Assembly (NCBI RefSeq): GCF_014805625.2
Contig: NW_023998415.1
Location: 5,987,862-6,051,861 of the forward strand
Reading direction: 5' to 3'
Length of the DNA stretch: 64,000 bases
From: Glossina fuscipes
Lineage: Eukaryota; Arthropoda; Insecta; Diptera; Glossinidae
In this document: positions 36,801 through 46,913 of the stretch, piece by piece
How positions within the stretch are numbered: the stretch's first letter is position 1
Layout: each line of letters begins with the position of its first letter
Translations under genes and position numbers: made by a program
The notes under the pieces: model-generated
Seen by the model: only the letters and a program-made list of their open reading frames with translations
Database searches by the model: none
Told to the model about the DNA's origin: nothing

Positions 36801-37530
36801 AGTGTCATCACTCTGTTAATAAATGAATTACAATTATGCTTACGCTTCCATCTTCTATCGATGATGATGACGATGGTGAAGATGATGGTGCTATTGTGTG
36901 ATATTGTGTGTAATAGTTGTTGCCGTTGCTGTTGCTGTTGCAATGTATTCAGTTTGGATTCATTGTAAAGTTTTGACTTCATCTACGTTTTTCAGTTAGT
37001 TTTAGTGTCTTTGCGCTTTTGCAAACACCACAAACAGTAGATTTACTGTCTAGACAAGCCGACATTTAACTTTTTCTTCTTTTCTTCTACTTCTTCTTCT
37101 TCTTGTTTTTTTTTTTTTTTTTAAACTTTTTTCGAAGAATTTTTTACTGATTCGTTCCATATGTTATTGCTTTCATTGTGTTTGCTGTTGAAACTGTTGT
37201 TTTTACCATTATTGTTGGCGTTCACCAGTCAATATATAATAAATACATAGCATACATCATACCATAGCTATTATTTGCTTATCGATGTAAAAGATGAATT
37301 TATTGAAATATTTCTCTTGCATCGTATATACCTGGCGACGACATTTTCTATGAACATTATGTAAAATTTTTGTTAGGAAATTTTAATGAATAGCTTTACT
37401 TAAAGAGAAGCCAGTCTTTTATCGTTCATTTTCTGTTAACGTGACACGTTTTTTTTTTTTAAATTTGCGGCAAAAATTTCGTTAAAAATTGCTTTAGAAA
37501 CGTCCATACTGACTATGTTTATGTAATAGA

Positions 37531-37547
37531 TTTTTTTTTTTTTTTTT
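37531..37547 (-). other. Poly(A) tract of a retrocopied message (T17 on + strand)
   Basis: On the minus strand a run of 17 A begins 31 bases after the stop codon of the HMG-box remnant at 37579-37887. The position fits the poly(A) tail of a processed transcript, though no AATAAA signal is seen in the 31 bases. Confidence 0.5.
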
Positions 37548-37578
37548 AAAACAGATACATCCACATCCATTGACTGGT

Positions 37579-37887
37579 TCATGAGTTCAAGAGTTCTTGC
37601 AATCTCGCTCGAGAATTATTGCGCCTTTTGCGTAACGATTTTGTTACGCCTTTACGGTTTCGACGCAAACGTTTTAGTCTTTTTTCCTCTTTTGCCATCG
37701 TCCGGTAAGATTCCTTTTCGTCATCGGACATGGTTTTCCATAAATCTCCACGTGAGGCACATACTTTCTGTCCAACTCCGTAATAAAAATTGAAAAATGG
37801 ATTACTTGATGCCGCATAACCGGTCTGACGTTGATATTCACGACGCAAGGTGCTTGGACTGGCTGTTACACGAGTCTTGCGTTACAT
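37579..37887 (-). pseudogene. MST-HMG-box sperm chromatin protein, retrocopy with a stop at codon 2
   Basis: The minus-strand frame encodes a short basic protein of the insect MST-HMG-box group (protamine-like and transition-protein-like sperm nuclear proteins such as Drosophila Tpl94D and Mst35B), which package DNA during spermiogenesis. Seen: a basic N-terminal segment RKTRVTASPST, then the box itself with SSNPFFNFYYGVGQKV, GDLWKTMSDDEKESYRTMAK (the W..MS..EK..Y...A core), then a Lys/Arg-rich tail (KRLKRLRRNRK, SLRKRRNNSRAR) ending LLNS. The only ATG in a position to start this frame (37885-37887) is followed immediately by TAA (37882-37884). The rest is open to TGA at 37579. A 31-base trailer then leads into A17, suggesting a processed copy. 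Alternatives: the true start lies on another exon spliced in near codon 10, or an internal start is used. Family assignment is by recognised motif. Confidence 0.7.
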
Positions 37888-38263
37888 GGCATTTACCAGA
37901 CAAGCAATTGATTTAGTAATTTTGTTCCAAATCGAAGGCATAGATAAACTCTTTAAGAGACTTTTTAATTTAGTTTTTCACAACTTTATTTTTTTGAACT
38001 AATTGTAATATATTTTAATTTTTAAAAGATAAATACAAAATTCCTTTGAAATTGAAAAATTTTAAAAATCACGAGCAGAAAATATACTAAACTATAAACA
38101 CAAAATTCCCTTGGAAATTGAAAAATTTTAAAAAACACGAAGAGAAAATTTGTGTATGACATTTGAGTCATCGATTACTAGTATAGGAAAACGATGATAG
38201 ATGAAGAGTGAAAACAAAAAATAAATAAAAAATAAATCCTAATATATACATATATATATACTT
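37888..38263. other. Non-coding interval with a short tandem duplication
   Basis: 38035-38085 and 38095-38150 share 'CACAAAATTCC', 'TTGAAATTGAAAAATTTTAAAAA', 'CACGA' and 'GAGAAAAT' segments: a diverged direct repeat of about 60 bases. No gene. Confidence 0.5.
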
Positions 38264-38530
38264 GTGCTTACGTTAATTTTAATCAGCGCCTTGTACAGGT
38301 AAAAAAAACTAAGATATGGGAAATACGAGTGTACGTAACGATTATATTCGATGATTATGATCTTCCTCTATACTAAATAACAATTTTCTATTTAACATTA
38401 TCGATTTATTCAGCGTATGCCGACAATAATCATGGAACCATCAAAGTTGCATTTTCGACCTTCAGCACTTTTCTTGTTTATTTGAAGAAATCTACTGCTC
38501 AAATCCACCAAGCACAAATGTTTCTCAATA
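38264..38530 (+). mobile_element. mariner 5' fragment, same family as the 58861 copy
   Basis: It aligns along its whole length with 58861-59110: 'GTGCTTACGTTAATTTTAAT' against 'GTGCTTGCGTTAATTTTAGT', then 'GATTATATTCGATGATTATG', 'TATTCAGCGTATGCCGAC' and the start of the coding part ('LKKSTAQIHQ', the mariner KSAAE.H motif). It is interrupted by stops and ends about 30 codons into the transposase. Confidence 0.7.
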
Positions 38531-39009
38531 AGTGAAAAACTGACGAAAATTATCACAAGTATATATATAAATATACATCACATATATATATAAACATAAA
38601 GAGCTTTATATGCTTATTAGGGTCATGCCATTCATTGAATAAAAACTTGGAACGAAATGCCCATTAGTTCTTGATAGTTTGAAAAGGTTTAAAATTTACT
38701 TAGCATTAAATCCAAGTCATTTTTCATACGACCATTTTTAAGAAAGTTCAATGAAAGAAAATATTTCTTTTTTATTTTATAATGAAATTCTATTGATATG
38801 TACGTATATTTAGGATAACAGGATAACAATATGACTCTTATCGCACGAAGCAGTCTCTCCCATCTGTATTTCTCATTTTGAAGCATAGGTAAAATAATGA
38901 GTTCAGTTCTAGTTTATAATCTTGGCCCTCTACAGCTCTGCAATCGCATGAGAGAATGCTGCGTATAAAATTAAGAATAGCATCCCTTTCATAAGACTTA
39001 ACGCAACGT

Positions 39010-39125
39010 TAGCAAATGTAAAAATAGCCGATAGCCTGTGTTGCTAGTGCTCAATGTCTCTTTTTTTAGTCTAAGAATTCAATTCATTAGTCTAAAATTA
39101 AAATAATAATAATAATAATAAACAA
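39010..39125 (+). mobile_element. tRNA-derived SINE, 5'-truncated copy
   Basis: Only the body and tail are present: 'AGCCGATAGCCTGTGTTGCT' then 'AGTGCT', 'TTTAGTCTAAGAATTCA' and an (AAT)n tail at 39102-39121. Confidence 0.65.
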
Positions 39126-39223
39126 TAAAATTGATGAATGCGACAAATTGTGTGTGTGTGTGTGATGTACGTGAAGTTATAATTGAGTTCCAGTCGGCTT
39201 ATATGGCGACATTGATTAAATTT

Positions 39224-39234
39224 ATATCCAATTA
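39224..39234. repeat. Target-site duplication, left copy
   Basis: ATATCCAATTA, identical to 39413-39423 on the other side of the SINE. Confidence 0.85.
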
Positions 39235-39412
39235 TCCGCCTGAGTAGACGAAGGGGAGGAATCTCGACTAGCAAGTGAATGGTCGTGGGTTCGAATCTCA
39301 AGTGCGGTAGAGTTTTTAATAAAAAGCCGATAGCCTTAGATGCTAGTGCTTTTAAGAGTTAAGTCTTAGAATTTATTTCTCTGGCGAAATTAATAATAAT
39401 AATAATAATAAT
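39235..39412 (+). mobile_element. tRNA-derived SINE, complete copy with target-site duplication
   Basis: The head resembles a tRNA gene: a worn A box (CCTGAGTAGACG), 'AATCTCGACTAGCAAGTG', 'ATGGTCGTGGGTTCGAATCT' with a clear B box (GGTTCGAATC). The tRNA-unrelated body follows: 'AAGTGCGGTAGAGTTTTTAA', 'AGCCGATAGCCTTAGATGCT', 'AGTGCTT', 'GTCTTAGAATTTATTTCTCT', and an (AAT)n tail. The tRNA part is most like tRNA-Ser (GTGGCCGAGTGG..GACTAG.AAT). An 11-base perfect duplication flanks it, showing retrotransposed insertion by a LINE endonuclease. About 178 bases; no protein coded. Confidence 0.85.
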
Positions 39413-39423
39413 ATATCCAATTA
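39413..39423. repeat. Target-site duplication, right copy
   Basis: ATATCCAATTA, a perfect match to 39224-39234. Confidence 0.85.
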
Positions 39424-39536
39424 ACTGCGTATATTATAGAAGAAAATGTAACAAATTGATTACCACGACGTATGAGTTATTTATTGTTGTCGAAAAAGAA
39501 TTTAGAAATAATGCGGTTAAAAATTTAAACAAAATT

Positions 39537-39712
39537 CGTCTTAGTGGCCGAGTAGGCAAGAGTCTCGACTAGCAATTCTCAATGGTCGTGGGTTCAAATC
39601 TCAAGTGCGGTGGTGTGTAGAGTTTTTACTAAAGCCGAAAGCCTTAGATGCTGCTAGTGCTTTCAAGGCTTCTTTTAGTCTTAGAATTTGTTACAATAAA
39701 TAATAATAATAT
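39537..39712 (+). mobile_element. tRNA-derived SINE, complete copy
   Basis: The best preserved head: 'TTAGTGGCCGAGTAGGCAAG' (A box TGGCCGAGTAGG), 'AGTCTCGACTAGCAATTCTC', 'GGTCGTGGGTTCAAATCTC' (B box GGTTCAAATC), then the family body and an AAT-type tail. It has a 7-base insertion (GTGTGTA-like) after 'AAGTGCGGTG'. The flanks TAAACAAAA (39526-39534) and TAAACAAGA (39712-39720) are a likely 8-of-9 target duplication. Confidence 0.8.
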
Positions 39713-39719
39713 AAACAAG

Positions 39720-39944
39720 AAACAATCCCATACAATCCCATATACAAGAAGGTTGAACATGCGCGTAGAATTAGTCCCACTGAAATTGGAAGATGATAAA
39801 ATAAAGTTTATGTTAAAAGGTTATTGTGTTTAAAGTTTTTCTTCAATTCTTGGCAAAAGGATTGTTTACAATTGTGAGACAATGCAACAACAATTACCGT
39901 TCTCGTTTATATGTTTGTTGACAATAAATCTATATTCCAAATTT
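39720..39944. other. Non-coding interval
   Basis: Nothing recognisable between the SINE and the next dispersed repeat. Confidence 0.4.
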
Positions 39945-40420
39945 ATACCCTACATCAATTGCAGTACAAGTTAGTTTGAGTGGAGGTATGCAACGCGCGC
40001 TGAAGGATTTGAGATAGACCCGATTTTCACTGCACCAGTCCATAGAGTAAGTTTCTAGGAACAAATGCCCATGGCCTGTTATGGTGTTCCTTCCCTTTTT
40101 AGGCATGTTCGAAAAGCTGGAATATATAACGTTAATGCAAATTTTTTTAGGTTAAGCGCTCAAACTTCAATTCAAATACTAACTTTGTCCTGATTGACAG
40201 TTAAATAGATAAACTAATATGGACTAATATATCTAAGTCGATGGTCAGCAAGTTCATACGACAATGTCTGAATCTATGTCACGAATTGCACCAAACGTTT
40301 CCCTAACATACACCAAATATCGCCTACAAGTTATTTTTTTTGCAAAAATTTTAGCAAATTCATTACTTAAACTATAGTCGATCATTAGTCAAAATATTTC
40401 GCCACGTTTCTGATAGAACA
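39945..40420 (-). mobile_element. Family B element, worn copy
   Basis: Starts 'TTATACCCTACATCAATTGC' (39942) like the 29610 copy. The interior is strongly diverged and the far boundary is approximate. Confidence 0.5.
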
Positions 40421-42077
40421 TTACTTCCGTGCCGAAACAAAGGCTGACCTTTTAAGGTTATATACAAAAAGGTCGAAATCGAAGTTCTACGCGGATATCA
40501 TCAAGGCGCACCGACGTTTCCTTTTCCATTCATCCAATAACAATCTCTCTTCACTTTCAGTTCCATTTTTTTCTTCAATGTTCGCGTCAAGCCTTTTGTG
40601 ACAATTTTGTCACATCCAACTAATCCTCAGACTTTAACAGCACTACTCTTCGATTTAATTAGGAAAAGTAACACTTCGCCAGTAATAAAGCACTTCACAT
40701 ATTCACAGTTTCAAGGATCTGTGTTTAATATCCGTGAAAAAAGAGACGAGACAGACGTACTGAAATCTTAAACTTATAATGTTTTAATGTGAAGCTGGTG
40801 AGATTATGGCAACCCTTTTTATCGTAAATCCTTTAAAACTTTAACTATACTCCTATAAAATTTTATGAACTCTCTATAAAATATAACGACAATCCCTTGG
40901 GATAAAGTTATAATACTGTTATATAAAACTATATATAAAAAAAAAAATATATATATATAATATATATTTCTTTCAAAAGCCGTTACGAAAACAAATTTAT
41001 TAAGAAATCAGAAAACGATGTTAAACATTATTGTCTGTCTACGCTCTTGTCTGCTTCTCATTATTAACCGTTATTAGGCAAAGTATTAACACAAGTCACA
41101 AAGTATGAAAAAAAAAAAGAAAAACAAAAAATGTATGCATATATACATATAAGTATATATATGCATTCACCCGACACGTTCCAACAATGTATATGAATTT
41201 ATAATTCACAAATATGTACATATGCATGTATGCACATATCCGTGTGCGCAAATATTTGTTTAGAGTTTCAAGTAGCGAATTTTTATGGTGAAGCTCTTTT
41301 TTTTTTATTGTTTATAAACAATGTATGTATATATGTATATATGTATATATGCATATATATTGATGTATATGTGTGTATGTGCGCCTCTTTTTGTTGTTTA
41401 TGCTCTTTGTCTCTTTAGCTGTTGGCGTATTGTTATTATTCTAAGCTATGTCTAGACTTTAAATAGTTTATTAAGAAAAAAATTAAAATTAAAATACCAT
41501 AACTAGAAAGTTGTGAAAGGACAGAAAGAGTAGTAAAATGAAGGGGGGAAGCTGTTCAAATCAATAATTACTAGTACACTCTAATCAGGTAAACAGATGT
41601 GCGTCGATTTTCTTGTGCTTTCAAAAGAAAAACTAAAAAAACCCACAAATACCCTAGAAGTGAAATCAGTCAGATCAGTTGGAATCTATTGGAATCTATA
41701 TTTGAACCTTACGCAAACACTTGTAGGATATCGTTTATATACAATTATGGGTAAAAAACATAATCGTGAAAAAATCGATATAGATTTATTTTGAATTTCG
41801 AAATACCAGTGGATCGATGCCGATATGTGATGGCAAGCATTTAAGCGTTTCTCGATTGATCGAATAGTTTCGGGACTCATTTTGAGGGTCATATGTTAAA
41901 TCTATTTATTAACGATTTCGTCTGCCTTTAAATACTAACCACAACCAAAAACAGTAGATTTTAAACTTTTACAAAATCAATCGGTTATATTTATAGTTAT
42001 ACAAACTGATCAACTTAAATAATTTCTTCTCGTTTAAGGCGACTATAAATAGTTTCAAATTGCTTTTATTTTGTTTG

Positions 42078-42079
<2 letters not shown>
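40421..42079. other. Non-coding interval
   Basis: No gene seen; TA- and TATG-rich low-complexity near 40930-40970 and 41130-41165, and 41325-41380. Confidence 0.5.
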
Positions 42080-42110
<31 letters not shown>

Positions 42111-42123
42111 ATTATTATTATTA
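42080..42123. repeat. (TTA)n microsatellite
   Basis: About 14 TTA units with one interruption (AATA). Confidence 0.95.
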
Positions 42124-42479
42124 CCGTTCCTATTGCCATACATCTTGTACTTTGTTCTCACATAACTGCGATTGACACGTGCCCGCATTATGTGATTATT
42201 ATACTTAATAAGCTTACTAAAGTCTATAAGTTGATTATTTACCCTGTGTACTGTACATGTACAATAAGCGGCTAGACATTTGCAGTTTGTTTAATGAAAT
42301 CAGAGAATTTTAAAACAATAAACAAAACAAAAAAAGAAAATAAATAAATAAAAAAATTGTTGTTCAGATAGAATTATAATGAATTACTTACTCTACGAAT
42401 ATATGAAAAGTGAGAAAAAGGTTTAATTCAAATTGGAAAAATTTTTAGATATCTATCCACAATTTATATGCATGTATAC

Positions 42480-42512
<33 letters not shown>

Positions 42513-42679
42513 CGAATTTATTCAAACAATACAATACAGACGAATTGACTGACTGACGGACTGACACATACCTGCATATATCAAATCTAGATCTTAAATT
42601 CATTTAAAACAGTAATATATTTATAATGCCTTTACAATTGTTTCGGAGAGAGTTAAAAGAGATGGTTCATTTTGAATAC

Positions 42680-43145
42680 GAACAAGTAAGAAAATTCAAT
42701 TTCGGCCGAATCTTTTATACCAATCATCGTTTACCCCCTACAACGGATGAAAGAGGTAAAACAACATAATGCTTTATAATATGAAGCGGGCACAGTTGAT
42801 TTCTTCTATTTTCAAAAATTTTTCTCGCATAGGCGTGTACGCGGTGTAGGAACGTCCTTGGAAAAGTTTAAGTCAATTCCTAATTGTTTTGCAAGTATGT
42901 AGGCGATGTCTGCTTACGACAAATGCTACAAAGTTGGTCAACCAGTCAGATGACCAGGCGAACACGTTTACGTGAATTCTAAATTTGACTGGACGGACAG
43001 ACGGACATGCTTAAATCGATTTAGAATTCGATGCTGATCAAGAATATATATACTTTGTATGGTCCCTGATGCTTCCTTCTGGACGTTGCAAACGTTTTGA
43101 CAAACTGGATATCCCCCTCATTGTTTGGCGATGGGTATAAAAATT
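42680..43145 (+). mobile_element. Family A element
   Basis: Clear copy: 'ACAAGTAAGAAAATTCAATT' then 'TCGGCCGAATCTTTTATACC' at the start. Inside are 'GGACGGACAGACGGACATGC' (42991), 'AAGAATATATATACTTTGTA' (43041), 'TGCTTCCTTCTGGACGTTGC' (43069), and the end is 'GGCGATGGGTATAAAAATTA' (43127). Non-coding. Confidence 0.8.
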
Positions 43146-43374
43146 ATATATCTTAAGAAGTTTATGTAAGGCATATATATTTCCTTTTATTTATTTTAAT
43201 TATTTAGTTTATTTCTTAATTGACTTTCCTCTACTTAAAGGGGTAAGCCATCGCACCCATTTTCATTGTTCGGTTGGAAGGGAAGACAAACGGATACAAA
43301 TATTTGAAGAGCCGATCAAGCATAATACGCAGTAAGTTATAGTAAATGCTATAGAGTGCCACGGTTCACCATTG

Positions 43375-43680
43375 CATGCCCTACATCATTCTACGGTTAT
43401 GCATATAAGGACAAAGAAAATAAGGCTTTACATGGGAAATGGTTGTAAAAGCGATCCGATCCGAAACATTAACAGTAGCGTTTGTCCTTCGTCCAAAACA
43501 TGTCAATGTCCATCAAAACGTCTCCAAAATTGTGGCCTGTAGGTTTAACACAAGAAAATAAGACAAACAGACAGACAAGACAGTAAAAAAATGCTGCATT
43601 TTTGTGTTGCATACTTTGGCACAAACTTAACGTATCCTTGTATCACTAGTGACGTAACGTAACGTTTAGTTTTTTTGAAC
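43375..43680 (+). mobile_element. Family B element, + half of an inverted pair
   Basis: 'TTTACATGGGAAATGGTTGT' (43427), 'CATCAAAACGTCTCCAAAAT' (43513), 'GCCTGTAGGTTTAACACAAG' (43534), (GACA)n at 43559-43584 and a 3' 'ACTAGTGACGTAACG' end. It is followed by an opposite copy at 43785. Confidence 0.65.
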
Positions 43681-43784
43681 TTTAATTATCGAAAATATAA
43701 ATTTTAAAAAATTTTGCCCGAGATTCGCGTGAACTGTATGCTTAATTTGCTAAAGAGTTTACTCAACCGTCTTGTCTTTGTACT

Positions 43785-44045
43785 CTATGCAACTTGTGGT
43801 GCCAGGTTTCATGAATGATTCAGAATCATTTTCTTAGTCATTCTCAGAATAGATCCAGGCCTATCCGACCATTTGTCTGTCCGCCTGTGTTATTTTCTTG
43901 TGTTCAAACTACAGGGCGTCGTTTTTTAGATATTTTGATGACATTTGGTACTCTGACATGTTTTGACCCAACGACTGGACCATTTACAAAACGACTAATT
44001 ATAAAACGACGTAGGCTATTTAATAGTTGGCGTACCCTACTACAG
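43785..44045 (-). mobile_element. Family B element, - half of an inverted pair
   Basis: The reverse complement of 43875-43915 reads CCTGTAGTTTGAACACAAGA then AAATAACACAGGCGGACAGAC, closely matching the + copy around 43536-43580. 'ATTTTGATGACATTTGGTAC' and 'ACATGTTTTGAC' follow in family order. The 80-residue frame inside it is not a gene. Confidence 0.65.
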
Positions 44046-44854
44046 TTTTTTGACTGAAGCAGACAATTATTACATATACTAAAGATTAGCTAAAAATATT
44101 TATTTTGCTCAGAAATGCCTTCCATTGACTGATGACATGATTGCGATTAAGAAAAACTCTTAATTCATTCGCGCAGTAAAATTCCTTTCCTGATCGCTGT
44201 TGACATGAATTCATGTCCTCGAATTTCTGTTGTCTGATGCGCGTCGCTTTCTATAACCGCTATTGTGGAATTCACTAATGGCATTAGTTGAAGAGATGTG
44301 TTCAGATATTGAAATATTTTCTCTTTATATAGAGATAAGTATACCAGTAGTTGCTCTTGTGAAACGATATGCACATTACTTGAAATGATTCACTTATAAT
44401 AATTTTTTGTAGTGTAAAGGTACAGAAACGGGACCTTACCTAACTTGAGAACTGTAGGATGCATTTGCCAAGACACGTGTAATATATTGCCTTAAATAAG
44501 CTATGCACAATAATGGCAAGCGGTCTCTTAACTACCCAGAAAACAAGACAACGAGTATATAAATTATAAAAATTTTTTTACATTATAAACATACACATAA
44601 TTACAATAATAATATTTCAAAGCAAATTTTATAGTTTTTTATCATTGATTTAATGCTATAAGCTTACGGCAACTAATTTTAGAACTTCCACATTCTCGTC
44701 GGTATTCAGTATTGGAAATAGAAAAAATTTACGGTTCGCGAATGCTTGCGTTAATACATTAATTTTTTTTTATGAAGGTAACTAAAAATCTTGAAAGTAG
44801 TCAATCATTCCATAAAATGATTATATTCTGTTCAGTAATCTTATCCGACTTGTG
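44046..44854. other. Non-coding interval
   Basis: Nothing recognisable; the 69-residue minus-strand frame at 44165-44374 has no known domain. Confidence 0.4.
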
Positions 44855-45235
44855 GTGCAGGTTGATCTAGTGCGCAGCGCTAATGCGCAGAATGACTTCG
44901 GATAGACGCACCTTTGATTATACCGATCGATTCAGAATCATAATCTGAATTTAGTCTAAAACTGTGTGTCCGTATGTACGTCCATCTAAATTTGTGTTCG
45001 AGCTACAGGACGCAACGTATTTTGACGCAAGGACATGTATCTTTAGAATATGGCGTTATATGGGGAGTGGTCGAAAAAGTTTATCGATTCAAAACATTTT
45101 CAATAGTGTTCGCTAAAGTACATCAGTGTACCAAATTTCGTCAAAATATCTCAAAAATTACATGGCCAGACAGCGGACGGACAGACAGTCTTAGATCACG
45201 TCCACACTAACCACAAGTAATGTACGGTATAATAA
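44855..45235. mobile_element. Two family B halves, head to head
   Basis: 44855 to about 45040 runs in the - orientation ('TATACCGATCGATTCAGAAT', (GTCY) near 44966-44985, 'TTGTGTTCGAGCTACAGGAC'). From about 45040 to 45235 it runs + ('GGCGTTATATGGGGAGTGGT', 'TCAAAATATCTCAAAAATTA', 'GCGGACGGACAGACAG', 'CACAAGTAATGTACGGTATA'). The switch of orientation without spacer suggests an inverted duplication or a rearranged pair. Confidence 0.6.
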
Positions 45236-46320
45236 TCCGTTTTTCTCTATCTGGTGTAGTAGCTGAAATCTGGCAGAAGGATTCCCTAATTGATTAAAAC
45301 TACGATGTTAAGATATGGGCACGATCTACCCATATGCCCGCTCACAATATAAAAGAAACTAACTGACAATCTCGGAAACGTTAAAAACTAAGGCAGACTC
45401 CAAAAGCACACAACGCCTTTTATTCGCTATTTTCGTCCAAAACATTCGATTCCGTGAAGATATTTGTGAGAAGCACTGAGTTTGATGTTCGTTCGTTCGG
45501 ATCATTGTCTTGTTCACACTATAATTTATTCTGTTCACTGTACTAGCACACTAGCACACACTCCACAATTAGCAATAAAATTTTGATTGCAATTTATTTT
45601 CAATTCCAAGCAAAAATTCACAAGCGCTTCACCCAACTATAAATAAATTCGGGATAAATTGGAAATAGATAGGAAATAAAATTTTATCTTTTTTTATGGA
45701 CATACTAATAAATCAATCGAGATCGTATTTGGATGGAATAGGCAGATAGCAATTTTTTGGAAATATTGAAAGCTATAGGCAAAAATATGGAAAAGTTATT
45801 AGTGTTTTTTTCGGGGTTTTGTCAGTTTTTAATCTACAATAAAGGTATATGTGGGCAAATCAAAATTATTTTGTTACTTTAGATTCTCAATCGATCAGAA
45901 AATGTTGTTTAAAATTTCCTCTTTCTAGCGATCAGAAAACCTGTGTATGACGCCCATCGACCCTTGTTTATCATTAATCGCGCCGATCGTCATTTAAGAT
46001 TAGCTTGAAATGAGTTTTCATCTTAAAATTCAACGTAAGCTCGAACTTTTTTGACATTTCGTAAATTGTCTCTTGATAAACTTTATTTTAATTAAGTCAA
46101 AAATATTTAAGCCATTATTCTTATACGCGTATGATACTTTGATATTAATTTTGCTTTAATTATATGCATTTTTTGTGACACGTGCTTTAAAAAATCGCTA
46201 TCTTTCCTATGAACATAAACTTGAATCAATAAACATTAAGGTAAATATTTATACAAATATAGTAACAAGTTTAAGACATGACTTTATTCATAAATAATGA
46301 AATCATATTCCGAACACGAC

Positions 46321-46351
<31 letters not shown>

Positions 46352-46881
46352 AAACGATTTCAGTCAATATTTCGCTTCGTGTTTCAAACATTTCGAGGAA
46401 ATTTAATTTATTAACTGAGCATCAAATAACTGACGATATGTTGAGATTCTAAGAAATTAAATATTGCACTGCGCTTTCACTTTCCAAATTGCGTTTACAA
46501 CAACCAAGTGTTCTATGATAATATAAGCTAATCGAATTAAACAACGACGATAAACTCATATAGGTGTCGAATTGAAGAAAATATCTAAGAATTGTGAAGG
46601 TTAGTTCACGCCTAAACTCTTTAACGAATTCTAATTGTTAGACACCGTCAGATCAAACAATCTCATACTGGGTTTTCTGTCTTCATTGTTTTATTTCTCT
46701 CATAATTGTCTCCCCAATATCACTTCCTATCAACTGGAGTTTCACCCGCAAAAGCAGCTGACAGAGTCACTTTTTTCTTTATCGTCACAAACGGTTGCTA
46801 TCTGTTCGATAAGAGTTCCGCGATCAGCTTTTCTCCTCTCCATTGTTTCAATAATATATACGATATTTCTTTTATGTATAA

Positions 46882-46913
<32 letters not shown>

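Larger units (their letters stand above)
32880..37530. other. Long non-coding interval with simple repeats
   Basis: No gene recognised. TATAAAA at 33994-34000 could be a promoter, but nothing downstream supports it. The GC-richer 34500-34690 has a 60-residue frame (34501-34683) without a known motif. Poly(T), poly(A), TA and GA runs are listed separately or lie near 33224-33239, 33522-33541 and 37110-37122. AT-rich otherwise. Confidence 0.5.

Noticed and set aside
39540..39610. Functional tRNA gene
   Set aside because: A and B boxes are present, but the 3' half does not close an acceptor stem and the same head recurs with an identical non-tRNA body and AAT tail, so it is a SINE.
43815..44057. 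80-residue frame as a gene
   Set aside because: It lies wholly inside a family B repeat and similar frames appear in other copies with different breaks.
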